From positions 9,557,501-9,621,500 of the forward strand of contig NZ_CP012670.1 in the NCBI RefSeq assembly GCF_004135735.1: a stretch of DNA of 64,000 bases, written 5' to 3'. The notes beneath the pieces are model-generated. The model was given only the letters and a program-made list of their open reading frames with translations, was not told where the DNA came from and made no database searches. Numbering within the stretch: the first letter of the stretch is position 1; each line of letters begins with the position of its first letter. Positions 34,773 through 44,114 of the stretch are shown here, in pieces. Source of the stretch: Sorangium cellulosum. GTDB lineage: Bacteria > Myxococcota_A > Polyangia > Polyangiales > Polyangiaceae. Both the position numbers and the translations under genes were made by a program.

Positions 34773-37700
34773 TCAGGCGCGCGGCTGCGGTCTTCCCGCC
34801 TCAAGCAGGGGTTTCAGGAACTGCCCCGTGTAGGAGCCCGGCACCTTCGCGACGGCCTCCGGTGTCCCCTCGGCGATGACCCGACCGCCGCCAGAACCCC
34901 CCTCCGGGCCGAGATCGATCACCCAGTCCGCGCACTTGATGACGTCGAGGCTGTGCTCGATGACCACCACGGTGTTGCCCGATTCGACCAGCCGATGCAG
35001 CACCCCGAGCAGCTTGCGGATGTCCTCGAAGTGCAGCCCCGTCGTCGGCTCGTCGAGCACGTAGAGCGTGCGCCCCGTCTGGCTCTTGCCAAGCTCGCGG
35101 CTCAGCTTCACCCGCTGCGCCTCGCCGCCGCTCATCGTCGGCGCGCTCTGGCCAATCTTCATGTACCCGAGGCCGACCTCGACCAGCGTGTCGAGGACGC
35201 GCCGCAACGACACATGATGCTCGAACAGCCGCACGCAATCCTCGATGCTGGTGTCCAGGATGTCGGCGATGCTCTTGCCCTTGTACCGCACCGCGAGCGT
35301 CTGCGCGCTGTAGCGCTTGCCCGCGCACACCTCGCAAGGGACGTAGACGTCGGCGAGGAAGTGCATCTCGACCTTCACCATGCCGTCGCCGCTGCACGCC
35401 TCGCAGCGCCCCCCCTTCACGTTGAAGCTGAACCGCCCCGGGCCGTAGCCCCGCGCGCGCGACTCCGGCAGCTCGGCGAAGATCTCTCGGATCTGATCGA
35501 ACGCCTTCGTGTACGTCCCCGGGTTCGAGCGCGGCGTGCGGCCGATCGGCTTCTGGTCGATCGCGATCACCTTGTCGAGCGCCTCGAGCCCCTCGATCGC
35601 CCGGTGCGCGCCGACCGGCTCGGTGCTGTTGTGCAGCGCCCGGCCGAGCGCCGGCAGCAGGATGCCGTTCACCAGCGAGCTCTTGCCGGCGCCGCTCACC
35701 CCCGTCACCGCGAGCAGCACCCCGAGCGGGAACCGGACGTCGATGCCCCTCAGGTTGTGCTCGGCCGCGCCCAGGATCTCCAGCCACCCGCGCGGCGCGC
35801 GCCGCGCCTCGGGCACCTCGATGCGCACGCGCCCCGCGAGGTACGCGCCGGTCACGCTGTCGGGGTCGCGCGCGATCTCCTCGGGCGTCCCCGCCGCCAT
35901 CACCCGGCCGCCGAGGTGCCCCGCCCCGGGGCCGAAATCCACCACGTGATCGGCGGCCCGGATCGTCTCCTCGTCGTGCTCCACCACCAGCACCGTGTTG
36001 CCCAGATCGCGCAGGCGGCGCAGCGTGTCGATGAGCCGCTGGTTGTCCCGCTGGTGCAGGCCGATGCTCGGCTCGTCGAGCACGTACATCACCCCGGAGA
36101 GCTCGCTCCCGAGCTGGCTCGCCAGCCGGATGCGCTGCGCCTCGCCGCCGCTCAGCGTGGGCCCCGAGCGATCGAGCGTCAGGTAATCGAGGCCCACGTT
36201 CAGCAAGAAGCTCAGCCGGGTCGAGATCTCCCGCCGTACGCCCTCCGTGATCTTCTGCCGGTTTCCCGGCAGCTCCATCCGGGCGAAATGCTGGTACGCG
36301 TCCTTGACCGTCATCGCGGTGACGTCGGCGATCCCCTCGCCCGCGATGCGCACCGCGAGCGACTCGGGGCGCATCCGCCGGCCGCCGCAGGCGTCGCACG
36401 GCCGCTCGCTCATGAACTTGCGGTAGGAGTCCCGCGCCGTCTCCGACGACGACTGCTGGAACCTGCGCATCAGGTTCGGGATCACCCCCTCGAAGCGCAT
36501 CCCCCACGTCCCGTGGGTCTCGGTCCCCTCCTTGCCCCACGTCACCGAGATGCGCTTGCCCGAGAGGCCGTAGAGCACCATCTCCTGCTTCTTCGCGCCG
36601 AGCTTGCGCCACGGGGTGTCCAGGTCGACGGAGCACGCCTTCGACACGGCGTCGACGATGCGGAACGTCCAGCCCTCGCCGCGCGCCATGGCCGACGCCC
36701 AGGGGGCGATGGCGCCCTCCCGGATCGACCTCGAGGGGTCCGGGATCACGAGGGCCGGATCGACCTCCAGCCGGGTGCCGAGGCCGTTGCAGGCGCCGCA
36801 CATGCCGAGCGGGCTGTTGAACGAGAAGCTCTGCGGCGAGAGCTCGGGGAAGCTGTGGCCGCAGCACGAGCGCGCCGCGCTGAACAGGAGCGGCGCGTCC
36901 GGCCGCCGCCGCCGCGCGCCCGCCCCCTCGTCGGCCTGGAGCTCGACCCGGATCTCGCCGCGCCCCTCCTGGAGCGCGAGCTCGACGCCCTCGGCGATGC
37001 GCTGGCGCTCGTCCGCGCGCACCACCAGCCGATCGACCACGAGCGCGATGGTGTGCTTCAGCTTCTTGTCGAGCCGCGGCAGGTCGTCGAGCCGGTGCTG
37101 CGCCCCGTCGATCTCGACCCGCACGAAGCCGCGGCCCCGGAGCTCCTCGAAGAGATCCTTGAACTCGCCCTTCCGGTGCGTCACGAGCGGGGCGAGCAGC
37201 ACGAACCGCGTCCCCTCGGGCATCGCGAGGAGCTCCTCGACGATCTGCTCCGAGCTCTGCGCCCTCACCGGCTTGCCGCAGAGGTGACAGTGCTGCTCGC
37301 CAGCGCGCGCGTAGAGCACGCGCAGGTAATCGTAGATCTCGGTGATGGTGCCGACCGTGGAGCGGGGATTGCTCGACGCGCTCTTCTGCTCGATGGCGAT
37401 CGTCGGGGACAGGCCGCGCAGGTGCTCGACCTGGGGGCGCTCGAGCTGGCCGAGGAACTGCCGCGCATAGGAGCTCAGCGTCTCGACGTAGCGCCGCTGC
37501 CCCTCGGCGTAGAGCGTGTCGAACGCCAGGCTCGACTTGCCCGATCCGCTCACCCCCGTGAACACCACGAGCTTGCGCTTCGGCACCTCCAGCCGGTCGA
37601 TGCGGAGGTTGTGCTCCCGCGAGCCGAGCACCTCGATGAAATCCGGCTCGCGCGCCGCCTCGAGGAGCTTGAGCGTCGGCCGCGCCTCGACCTGCGCGGG

Positions 37701-37835
37701 CCCCGCCGCGGGCGCGGCAGGCCCCGCTCCCCGCGCGCTCGATGCGCCGCCCGACCCCGGCCTGGCCAGCACCGCGCCCGCAGAGGTGGAGGAGATCGAT
37801 TGCGATCGTGTGGATCCGTTCGTTCGCGCGCCCAT
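34773..37835 (-). CDS. uvrA: Excinuclease ABC subunit A
   Basis: 1020 residues. Two ABC modules: Walker A GVSGSGKSS and GVSGAGKSS, signatures LSGGEAQRI and MSGGEAQRV, and Walker B VLDEPSIGLH and VLDEPTTGLH. Zinc-finger cysteines occur as HCHLCG, MCGACNGLG, CDACGG and CEACSGDG...CEVCAG. It is the damage-recognition ATPase that loads UvrB in nucleotide excision repair. A 50-residue Ala/Gly/Pro-rich N-terminal extension precedes the usual start. It stands alone, with palindromic copy 5 upstream and tandem arrays downstream. Confidence 0.98.
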   Translation of the reverse strand: MGARTNGSTRSQSISSTSAGAVLARPGSGGASSARGAGPAAPAAGPAQVEARPTLKLLEAAREPDFIEVLGSREHNLRIDRLEVPKRKLVVFTGVSGSGKSSLAFDTLYAEGQRRYVETLSSYARQFLGQLERPQVEHLRGLSPTIAIEQKSASSNPRSTVGTITEIYDYLRVLYARAGEQHCHLCGKPVRAQSSEQIVEELLAMPEGTRFVLLAPLVTHRKGEFKDLFEELRGRGFVRVEIDGAQHRLDDLPRLDKKLKHTIALVVDRLVVRADERQRIAEGVELALQEGRGEIRVELQADEGAGARRRRPDAPLLFSAARSCCGHSFPELSPQSFSFNSPLGMCGACNGLGTRLEVDPALVIPDPSRSIREGAIAPWASAMARGEGWTFRIVDAVSKACSVDLDTPWRKLGAKKQEMVLYGLSGKRISVTWGKEGTETHGTWGMRFEGVIPNLMRRFQQSSSETARDSYRKFMSERPCDACGGRRMRPESLAVRIAGEGIADVTAMTVKDAYQHFARMELPGNRQKITEGVRREISTRLSFLLNVGLDYLTLDRSGPTLSGGEAQRIRLASQLGSELSGVMYVLDEPSIGLHQRDNQRLIDTLRRLRDLGNTVLVVEHDEETIRAADHVVDFGPGAGHLGGRVMAAGTPEEIARDPDSVTGAYLAGRVRIEVPEARRAPRGWLEILGAAEHNLRGIDVRFPLGVLLAVTGVSGAGKSSLVNGILLPALGRALHNSTEPVGAHRAIEGLEALDKVIAIDQKPIGRTPRSNPGTYTKAFDQIREIFAELPESRARGYGPGRFSFNVKGGRCEACSGDGMVKVEMHFLADVYVPCEVCAGKRYSAQTLAVRYKGKSIADILDTSIEDCVRLFEHHVSLRRVLDTLVEVGLGYMKIGQSAPTMSGGEAQRVKLSRELGKSQTGRTLYVLDEPTTGLHFEDIRKLLGVLHRLVESGNTVVVIEHSLDVIKCADWVIDLGPEGGSGGGRVIAEGTPEAVAKVPGSYTGQFLKPLLEAGRPQPRA

Positions 37836-37948
37836 CGTGGTTCCCCGCCGGCCTTAACATGGTGGCGCGCTTTCCGGCACTCGATGTTCCATGGAAAAAC
37901 AGACAAGCTGGGCGCAATGGTGAGCGCCATGGTGAGCACCGGGACACG

Positions 37949-38076
37949 GCGCCGGCGGTGGTGCGTCCCTCTGGGGGCTCACCGGACGGGCTGAAGTGCA
38001 GGCGAGCCACAAAAGGGGCTCGCCGGAACGCAAGCCCCGGAGGTGAGCCCCCAGAGGGCCGCACCACCGCCGGCGC
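37949..38076. repeat. Palindromic element, copy 5 (35-bp arms)
   Basis: Arms 37949-37983 and 38042-38076 pair over 35 bp with one mismatch. The element's last base directly precedes the stop codon of the PPM phosphatase gene (38077-38079, minus). Its other side lies about 114 bp upstream of uvrA. Confidence 0.92.
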
Positions 38077-38919
38077 TCAGCGCCCGGGCGGTGCGCCGGA
38101 GGCGGCGCGCCAGCGCACGACAACGCAGGTGACGTTATCGGGACCACCGTTCTCGTTGGCGCGTTTGACGAGCCGCGATGTCATCTCGCCGAGATCGGGG
38201 TGCGTCTCGAGGATACTGGCGATATCTTGCGCTGACACCACGCCGGACAGGCCGTCCGAGCAGAGCAAGAGGATATCGCCGCTCTCGATGGCGTCGATCC
38301 GCGTCTCCACCTCGACCGCCTCGTCGGTGCCGAGCGCCCGCGTGATCACGTGCTGGAGCGGGAACGAGCTGGCCTGCTCGGGGAGGAGGTGGCCGAGCCG
38401 GATGCACTCGTTGACCAGCGAGTGGTCCCGCGTGAGCAGCTCGAGGCGGTGATCGCGGAGGCGGTAGACGCGGCTGTCGCCCACGTGCGCGATGGCGACG
38501 AAGCCGTCGCGCGCGAGCGCGGCCGCGAAGGTGGTGCCCATCCCGCGCTTCTCCCGGTCGCGGCGCGCCGCAGAGAAGATGCGGCCGTTCGCGAGCTGGA
38601 TGCCCGCGACCAGCAGGGGGAGGCCCTGATCGACGTAGCGGGCCTCGGCGCCCCGGAGGGTCGGGGGGCCGACGCCGACCGCGATGGGCCAGGTGGACTC
38701 CGGGTCGTTGAAGAAATCGCGCACCGTCTCGATCGCCATGCGCGAGGCGACCTCCCCGGCGGCGCGCCCTCCCATCCCGTCGGCCACGAGGAACAGCCCG
38801 CGCGACTCGAGGATCGCGTAGCTGTCCTCGTTCGTGTCCCGGACCATGCCGGGGTGGGTGATCCCGGCGGCCTCGACGACGAGGTGACGCTGCACGGCGC
38901 CGTTCCCTGGGTTGCTCAC
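38077..38919 (-). CDS. PPM/PP2C-type serine/threonine phosphatase
   Basis: 280 residues from GTG. Metal-binding motifs are complete: VRDTNEDS, LVADGMGGRAAGE, AHVGDSRVYRL, LLLCSDGLSG and GGPDNVTCVVV. It removes phosphate from Ser/Thr proteins with Mn2+/Mg2+, and likely reverses Hanks-type kinases, matching the FHA domain elsewhere in the window. A longer reading of about 50 extra N-terminal residues is not family-like. No kinase gene is adjacent. Confidence 0.93.
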   Translation of the reverse strand: MSNPGNGAVQRHLVVEAAGITHPGMVRDTNEDSYAILESRGLFLVADGMGGRAAGEVASRMAIETVRDFFNDPESTWPIAVGVGPPTLRGAEARYVDQGLPLLVAGIQLANGRIFSAARRDREKRGMGTTFAAALARDGFVAIAHVGDSRVYRLRDHRLELLTRDHSLVNECIRLGHLLPEQASSFPLQHVITRALGTDEAVEVETRIDAIESGDILLLCSDGLSGVVSAQDIASILETHPDLGEMTSRLVKRANENGGPDNVTCVVVRWRAASGAPPGR

Positions 38920-39268
38920 GGGCACACCCTGCCGAGCGACGGGCGCTCCTCTCCCGTGAGCTCCGTGAACCGCGCCCCTTCCGGCGCCTGGATCGAATCG
39001 ACCGCGCGAAACAGGAGGCCTCGTCTGCTCATTCCGCTGCCCGCTCCGACTCCTCCAGAGCGTACGCGCCAAGGATCGGTCGCGTCCACCAGATCAGGCC
39101 TCGGGCCGCGCCCGCCCGCGGCCGCCCGCCCGGGGGTCGGTGGCCGTGCCGGGGGTGCGCAGGAGGGTATTCCGTTTCCACCGTCCTGTGCCGCCGCGGG
39201 CTCTGGACCGTCTGCCGCGGCGCGGCGCATGACCGGACCGACCCGAACGCCCCGGCGCGGCGCGCCCG

Positions 39269-39712
39269 TCACGGGACCGCGAACCGCTCGGCGCCGCCGC
39301 CGGAGCACGCGCTCAGGGCGAAGCCGAACCGGTCCTCGCTGCCCTCCTGCATGATGCGCTCGAGATTGCGGCAGGCGTGACGGAACACCCCTTGCAACGC
39401 ATAACGGTCCTTGCTGTTCACGACGACCACGACGCCCGTGAGCGTGACCTCGAGGTGGTAGGTGATGGGATCTCCCTCGATGGTGTACCGGGTTGTGGTG
39501 AACTCGGCGGGCTCGCGGTCCTTGTACGCCTGCCAGATGCACTCGCGCGCCCTGGCGTCGTACCCCTCGCCGCGCTTGACAACCTCGGTGCCGCACTGCT
39601 TGAGCGGCGGCGCCGGCGGCGCGCTCTGCACCTTTTCGGGGGAGGGCCCGCAGGCGCAGGCGAGCAGGAAGAGCACGAGGGCAGCGGGCGAGCGGCCGGA
39701 CGAGCATGACAT
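39269..39712 (-). CDS. Small lipoprotein of unknown function
   Basis: 147 residues. A signal peptide with lipobox LLACACG is followed by a Pro-rich linker and a compact domain containing CGTEVVKRGEGYDARARECIW in pieces, EFTTTRYTIEGDPITYHLEV and FGFALSACSGGG. Three or four Cys could make disulphides. I recognise no named family with certainty. It sits next to the ZorA/ZorB-type operon but on its own leader, so a link is not supported. Confidence 0.7.
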   Translation of the reverse strand: MSCSSGRSPAALVLFLLACACGPSPEKVQSAPPAPPLKQCGTEVVKRGEGYDARARECIWQAYKDREPAEFTTTRYTIEGDPITYHLEVTLTGVVVVVNSKDRYALQGVFRHACRNLERIMQEGSEDRFGFALSACSGGGAERFAVP

Positions 39713-39725
39713 GGCGACTCTTTAC

Positions 39726-40763
39726 CTAACGCGATCCGCGGAAGAGTGATGCTTTTTTTCGGGCGGGCCGGCGGCGTGTGCCGGTGTCGCCGCTGGCCCG
39801 CGGAGGGGCCTTCTTCCGGGTGGGCTTCTCGGGCTCGGGCTCGAACGCGGCGACCAGGGCGCCGAGATCCTGGAGGCTGGCCACGAGCGCGCGCAGGTAG
39901 TGGTCGGAGAGGCGCTCGGCTGCGCAGAGCGCCCGGGCGGCGAGCACCTGGGCGTTGTAGGGGCCGGCGTCCGCCGGGACGTTGTCGGCGGCCCGCGCGA
40001 CCGCGAGCGTCGCGCGGGCGCTCACCAGGGACTCGTGAAACAGCGCGCTCGACAGGGCGTTGCTGAGCGCCTGGGCCTGCCGCTTGACCCGGCGCTCGAC
40101 GGCGTCGCCGTCGCACGGGAGCTGGGCCAGGTCGCGCGCGAGCGGCTCGGGCAGGCGCATGTCACGCGCCGCCGCCTCGCCGCGCAGGCGCGCGAGCCAG
40201 GGGACGGCGGTCATCTGCCGCTCGGCCGCGAGCTCGCGCAGGCGGCGCCGCACGGCCTTGACGACGAGCGCGACCTCGCCGCGCTCGAGCGCGGCGGCGA
40301 GCGCGCCGTCCTCGGCGCCGCCGGCCTCGGCGAGGGCGCGGAGCTGGCTCGCGGCGTCGGCGCGCGCGCGGCGGAAGGCGGCCTCGAGCGCCGCGAGCCG
40401 CGCGGAGGCGCGGGCCTCGAGGCGCGCGCGGGCGCCGCCGTCGAGCGCGCGGGCGCGCTCGAGGAGCACCTCGATGAAGCGGCAGGCTGCCGGATCGAAG
40501 CGGTCGGCGCCGGCCTGCCGCAGCGCCGCGAGGCGTGCGGCCGCCGACCCTGCGGCCGCCGACCCAGGTTGAGGCTCGTGAGCCGCCGACCCAGGTTGCG
40601 CCGACCGCGCCGACCCAGGTTGCGCCGACCCAGGTTGCGCCGACCCAGGTTGCGCCGACCCAGGTTGCGCCGACCGCCCGCCCACGCCAGCCGACCGTGG
40701 TTGAGGCGCGCGACGCTCTTCGGCCTCCGCCCTCTCTGGAGCAAAATCCGATACGGACGTCAT
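39726..40763 (-). CDS. DUF2894-like protein of a Zorya-type operon
   Basis: 345 residues. The N-terminus (about 27-72) has five or six AQPGS units made by a 15-bp DNA repeat. A helical domain follows (about 75-210: FDPAACRFIEVLLERARAL, RLAALEAAF, MTAVPWLARLRGEAAARDMRL) that resembles DUF2894, then another helical stretch and a basic RKK/RRR tail. DUF2894 proteins occur beside MotA/TolQ-like and OmpA-like genes; in Zorya type III, from memory, the two accessory subunits carry DUFs of this kind. Its ATG overlaps the stop of the OmpA/ZorB-like gene, so it is in the same operon. Its molecular role is unknown. Confidence 0.72.
   Translation of the reverse strand: MTSVSDFAPERAEAEERRAPQPRSAGVGGRSAQPGSAQPGSAQPGSAQPGSARSAQPGSAAHEPQPGSAAAGSAAARLAALRQAGADRFDPAACRFIEVLLERARALDGGARARLEARASARLAALEAAFRRARADAASQLRALAEAGGAEDGALAAALERGEVALVVKAVRRRLRELAAERQMTAVPWLARLRGEAAARDMRLPEPLARDLAQLPCDGDAVERRVKRQAQALSNALSSALFHESLVSARATLAVARAADNVPADAGPYNAQVLAARALCAAERLSDHYLRALVASLQDLGALVAAFEPEPEKPTRKKAPPRASGDTGTRRRPARKKASLFRGSR
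40558..40667. repeat. CCGACCCAGGTTG repeats inside the DUF2894-like gene
   Basis: Six copies of CCGACCCAGGTTG, the last four at an exact 15-bp period, encode the AQPGS repeats on the minus strand. The complementary core equals the 12-mer repeated six times upstream of mgtE. Confidence 0.9.
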
Positions 40764-41395
40764 CGCGACGTCCCTTGTCGGGGGATGGGCGAGATCTCCA
40801 CACGGCGGTTCTTCGCCCGGTTCTCGCTGGTATCGTTGGGCGCCACCGGGTGCATCTCGCCGAAGCCGGCCGCGAACAGCGCCGCGTCAGGAACGCCGGC
40901 GGCGGCGAGCGCGCGGGTCACCGTGAGCGCGCGCTGCGCCGAGAGCTCCCAGTTGTCCGCATAGCCCCGGGAGGAGTTCGTCAACGGCCGATCGTCCGTG
41001 AAGCCGCTCACCATGATGAGCTCGTCATGGTGCTCCAGGTACGCCTTGAGCGGATCAGCGAGCGCGCGGAGCAGCGCGATGCCCTCCGGCTGAAGCTCGG
41101 CCGAGTTCAGCGCGAACAGGATGCTGCCTCGGATCCCGATGCGTCCCTCGCTCAGGGTGATCCTCCCCTCGGCGAGCGGTCCGGCCAGGGCGCGCTCCAG
41201 CGTCTCCAGGCGCGCGCGCTCCGCCGCCCGGGTGGCGCGCTCGGCGGCGAGATCGCGGGCGAGATCCACCTGGAACGCGATCGCCCAGACGAAGAAGAGC
41301 ACGAAGAGCCCGAACAGGCACGCCATGAGGTCGCCGAAGACCGGCCAGACCGCCGCCTGCTCCACCACGTCGTCTTCCGCGGGGATCAGGGACAT
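40760..41395 (-). CDS. zorB: ZorB-like MotB/OmpA-domain protein
   Basis: 211 residues. A short cytoplasmic head is followed by a single helix (VFGDLMACLFGLFVLFFVWA, about 19-38) bearing an Asp (D22) early in the membrane, as in the proton-conducting helix of MotB/ZorB. The C-terminal OmpA fold (about 80-205: ILFALNSAELQPEG, VSGFTDDRP, NWELSAQRALTV, NRAKNRRVEI) should bind peptidoglycan. It lies between the ZorA-like and DUF2894-like genes, overlapping the latter. Together with the ZorA-like protein it should form an ion-driven motor. A flagellar or Tol role is less likely, as no such genes are nearby. Confidence 0.85.
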   Translation of the reverse strand: MSLIPAEDDVVEQAAVWPVFGDLMACLFGLFVLFFVWAIAFQVDLARDLAAERATRAAERARLETLERALAGPLAEGRITLSEGRIGIRGSILFALNSAELQPEGIALLRALADPLKAYLEHHDELIMVSGFTDDRPLTNSSRGYADNWELSAQRALTVTRALAAAGVPDAALFAAGFGEMHPVAPNDTSENRAKNRRVEISPIPRQGTSR

Positions 41396-41480
41396 CGGCG
41401 CGCGCTCCCTGCGGCCCGCGGGCGCACGACGCCGCGGCGCGAGGTGCCGGGGCGAGCCGGGAGCGCGCGGCGGCGGCGCA

Positions 41481-44096
41481 TCAGCTCGTCCTGCTCCTCA
41501 GCGCCCGTAGCTCGGAGAAGAGCTCGCGCTGGAACTGCAACGAGTGGTCGAAGACCTCACGGGTCTGGTCGAGGTAGGCGCCGAGCAGGTCCGTCGCCTC
41601 GCCGTGCTCCCGGCGCTCGATCGCGTCCTCGATCGCGCCGAGGCTGTTCAGCCAGCGATCGCTCGCGTCACGGTACCGGTCCACGGCGACGGTGAACATC
41701 TCGGCCACCGCCGTCATCTCGGCGCCGCCGGCCCGCACGAGCTCCGAGGCCTCACGCACCACCGCCGCGGTCGCCTCGAGGCTCTCGCCGAGGCCGCGCG
41801 CGTGGGCGCCGAGCCGCTCGGCCAGCCCGTCGGCCGCTTCCCGCCGCGCCCCCTCGAGCCGCTCCTCGAACGCCGCCAGCCGCGACGCCTGCTCCGCCAA
41901 GAGCCCCCGCGCCGCCCCCGCGAGCTCCGCCACCCGCGCCTCGGCCCGCGCCTCCCGCTCCGCCGCGCTCCGCTCCGCGGCCTCCGCGAGCTCCGCCACC
42001 CGCTCGGCCTGCTCCCGCGCGCTCCCGGCCATCCCCGCCGTCGCCTCCGACAGCCGGTCCAGGAGCGCGTCCAGCCGCGCGTCCCGCGCCGCGTCCGCCT
42101 CCGCACGCGCCGTCAGCCGCTCCGACGCCTCCGCGATCAGCCGCGACGCCGCCTCCGGCGCCGCCTGCGCCGCTCGCGCTGCCTCCGCCAGCGGGCCCGA
42201 CAGCGCCTCGCCCAGCGCCGAGAGGTGCGCCGCCCGCGCGGCTTCCAGCTCCGCCTCCCGCTCCGCCGCCTCCGCGGCACGCGCCGCCTGCGCCTGCTCC
42301 AGCCGCTCGATCGCCTCCCCCACCACCCCCGCCAGCCGCTCCGCCTGCTCCCCCAGCCGCGACGCCGACGCGGCCTCGAGCTCGCGCCGCCGCGCGAGCG
42401 CGTCCCGCTCCAGCCGCTCCAGCCGCTTCGCCGCGCCCTCCTCCAGTTGCTCCAGCCGCGACGACACCCCGCCCTCGAGCCGCTCCAGCCGCGACGACAC
42501 CCCGCCCTCGAGCCGCTCGAGGCCCTCGCCGAGGCCGCGCGCGTGGGCGCCGAGCCGCTCGGCCAGCCCGTCGGCCGCCTCCCGCCGCGCCCCCTCGAGC
42601 CGCTCCTCGAACGCCGCCAGCCGCGACGCCTGCTCCGCCAAGAGCCCCCGCGCCGCCTCCGAAAGCTCCGCCACCCGCGCCTCGGCCCGCGCCTCCCGCT
42701 CCGCCGCGCTCCGCTCCGCGGCCTCCGCGAGTTCCGCCACCCGCTCGGCCTGCTCCCGCGCGCTCCCGGCCATCCCCGCCGTCGCCTCCGACAGCCGGTC
42801 CAGGAGCGCGTCCAGCCGCGCGTCCCGCGCCGCGTCCGCCTCCGCACGCGCCGTCAGCCGCTCCGACGCCTCCGCGATCAGCCGCGACGCCGCCTCCGGC
42901 GCCGCCTGCGCCGCTCGCGCTGCCTCCGCCAGCGGGCCCGACAGCGCCTCGCCCAGCGCCGAGAGGTGCGCCGCCCGCGCGGCTTCCAGCTCCGCCTCCC
43001 GCTCCGCCGCCTCCGCGGCACGCGCCGCCTGCGCCTGCTCCAGCCGCTCGATCGCCTCCCCCACCACCCCCGCCAGCCGCTCCGCCTGCTCCCCCAGCCG
43101 CGACGCCGACGCGGCGTCCGCTTCCCGCCGCGCGAGCGCCTCCGCGTCGAGGCGGCGCGCGAGCGCCTCCAGCGAGTCGCCCGCGAGCGCGCCGGCGCGC
43201 TCCACCGCCTGCGAAAGGAGCGGCCTCACCACGCCGGCCGCGACGTCGGCCGTCTGCCGGAGGCCCGCCGCGATGTCGCCGCGGATCTCGGCCGCGGCCG
43301 TCGTCAGCGAGGCAGCGACCTGCCGCGCCCCCTCGGTCTGCACGGCGACGAGCCGGTCCTCCAGGCGCTCGAGCCGCGCGGTGGCCTCGCGCAGCGACGC
43401 GGCCGCGCCGGGGAGCGCCTCGCCCTGGCGCGCGAGCGCCTCCAGCGCCGCGAGCTGTCGCCCCGCCGTCGTCAGCGCCGCGAGCGGGCCCGCCGCGTAC
43501 GCCTGGAGCGCGGCCGCGGCCGCCGCCTCGGCCCGGCGCACGAGCACCGCGCCGAGCCCGAGCATCGCCGACGCCGACACGCCCGCCGCCGAGGTGCCGA
43601 ACGCGCGCGACAGGCCCTGCATCGGCGCGGCCAGGCTCTCCCGCAGCGCGTCCACGTCGGCGCTCCGGGTCAGCGCCTCGCGCGCCCCGCGCAGCGTCTC
43701 GAACAGGCCCAGGAAGGTGCCGAGCAGCCCGATCATCACGAGCAGGCCGATGAGGTACGAGGCGAACGAGGCGCCGGCCGGCGCCAGCGGCACCCCGGCG
43801 ATCCGCGCCTCGAGCATCGCCCGGAGCGGGGCGCTGCTCTGCTCGACCGCAGCCCGCGTCGCCGGCCGCGGCAGCGCCGCGAGCTCGCGCCCGAGCCGCG
43901 CGGCCCGGCCCGCGCGCAGGAACAGCTCGAGCGTGCCGAGCGCGAGCCCGAGCGCGATGAGCTGGACCAGGCGGTACGCGAGCGGGTCCGTCCCGCGGTA
44001 GACGAGCGCCGCCCGCGCCACCAGGGCGAGGCCGAGCGCCCCGGTGAGGAGCACCAGGAGCCGCGTCGTCCACTGCCGCGCCGTCGCAAACCGCAT
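41481..44096 (-). CDS. zorA: ZorA-like MotA/TolQ motor protein with long tail
   Basis: 871 residues. N-terminal helices (about 12-32, 43-60) and a MotA/TolQ-like pair (about 113-140, SYLIGLLVMIGLLGTFLGLF; and about 165-190 around GTSAAGVSASAMLGLGAVLV) form the motor domain. The remaining 600 residues are a continuous Ala/Glu/Arg coiled coil facing the cytoplasm, like the tail of ZorA that transmits phage sensing. Within the tail a 599-bp DNA segment occurs twice, 741 bp (247 codons) apart, with only a few differences; an 11-residue LERLEGGVSSR repeat lies between. The C-terminus (DRYRDASDRW, LLGAYLDQTREVFDHS) is not repetitive. First motor gene of the operon. Confidence 0.85.
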   Translation of the reverse strand: MRFATARQWTTRLLVLLTGALGLALVARAALVYRGTDPLAYRLVQLIALGLALGTLELFLRAGRAARLGRELAALPRPATRAAVEQSSAPLRAMLEARIAGVPLAPAGASFASYLIGLLVMIGLLGTFLGLFETLRGAREALTRSADVDALRESLAAPMQGLSRAFGTSAAGVSASAMLGLGAVLVRRAEAAAAAALQAYAAGPLAALTTAGRQLAALEALARQGEALPGAAASLREATARLERLEDRLVAVQTEGARQVAASLTTAAAEIRGDIAAGLRQTADVAAGVVRPLLSQAVERAGALAGDSLEALARRLDAEALARREADAASASRLGEQAERLAGVVGEAIERLEQAQAARAAEAAEREAELEAARAAHLSALGEALSGPLAEAARAAQAAPEAASRLIAEASERLTARAEADAARDARLDALLDRLSEATAGMAGSAREQAERVAELAEAAERSAAEREARAEARVAELSEAARGLLAEQASRLAAFEERLEGARREAADGLAERLGAHARGLGEGLERLEGGVSSRLERLEGGVSSRLEQLEEGAAKRLERLERDALARRRELEAASASRLGEQAERLAGVVGEAIERLEQAQAARAAEAAEREAELEAARAAHLSALGEALSGPLAEAARAAQAAPEAASRLIAEASERLTARAEADAARDARLDALLDRLSEATAGMAGSAREQAERVAELAEAAERSAAEREARAEARVAELAGAARGLLAEQASRLAAFEERLEGARREAADGLAERLGAHARGLGESLEATAAVVREASELVRAGGAEMTAVAEMFTVAVDRYRDASDRWLNSLGAIEDAIERREHGEATDLLGAYLDQTREVFDHSLQFQRELFSELRALRSRTS
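41776..42374. repeat. Long direct repeat, copy A, in the ZorA-like gene
   Basis: 599 bp matched by 42517-43115 with only scattered substitutions (for example at the VAELA/VAELS codons). The offset of 741 bp preserves the reading frame. The near-identity, including at third positions, implies a recent duplication or ongoing gene conversion. Confidence 0.9.
42517..43115. repeat. Long direct repeat, copy B, in the ZorA-like gene
   Basis: Partner of 41776-42374. The 142 bp between the two copies encode a short coiled-coil bridge made partly of two 33-bp units. Confidence 0.9.
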
Positions 44097-44114
44097 GATG
44101 AACGCCCCGGCGAG

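Noticed and set aside
41481..44096. MotA/ExbB-like gene as part of a flagellar stator or Tol system
   Set aside because: The tail is far too long, neighbouring genes are DUF3348/DUF2894-like, and no motor-switch, tolA or tolB gene is present.
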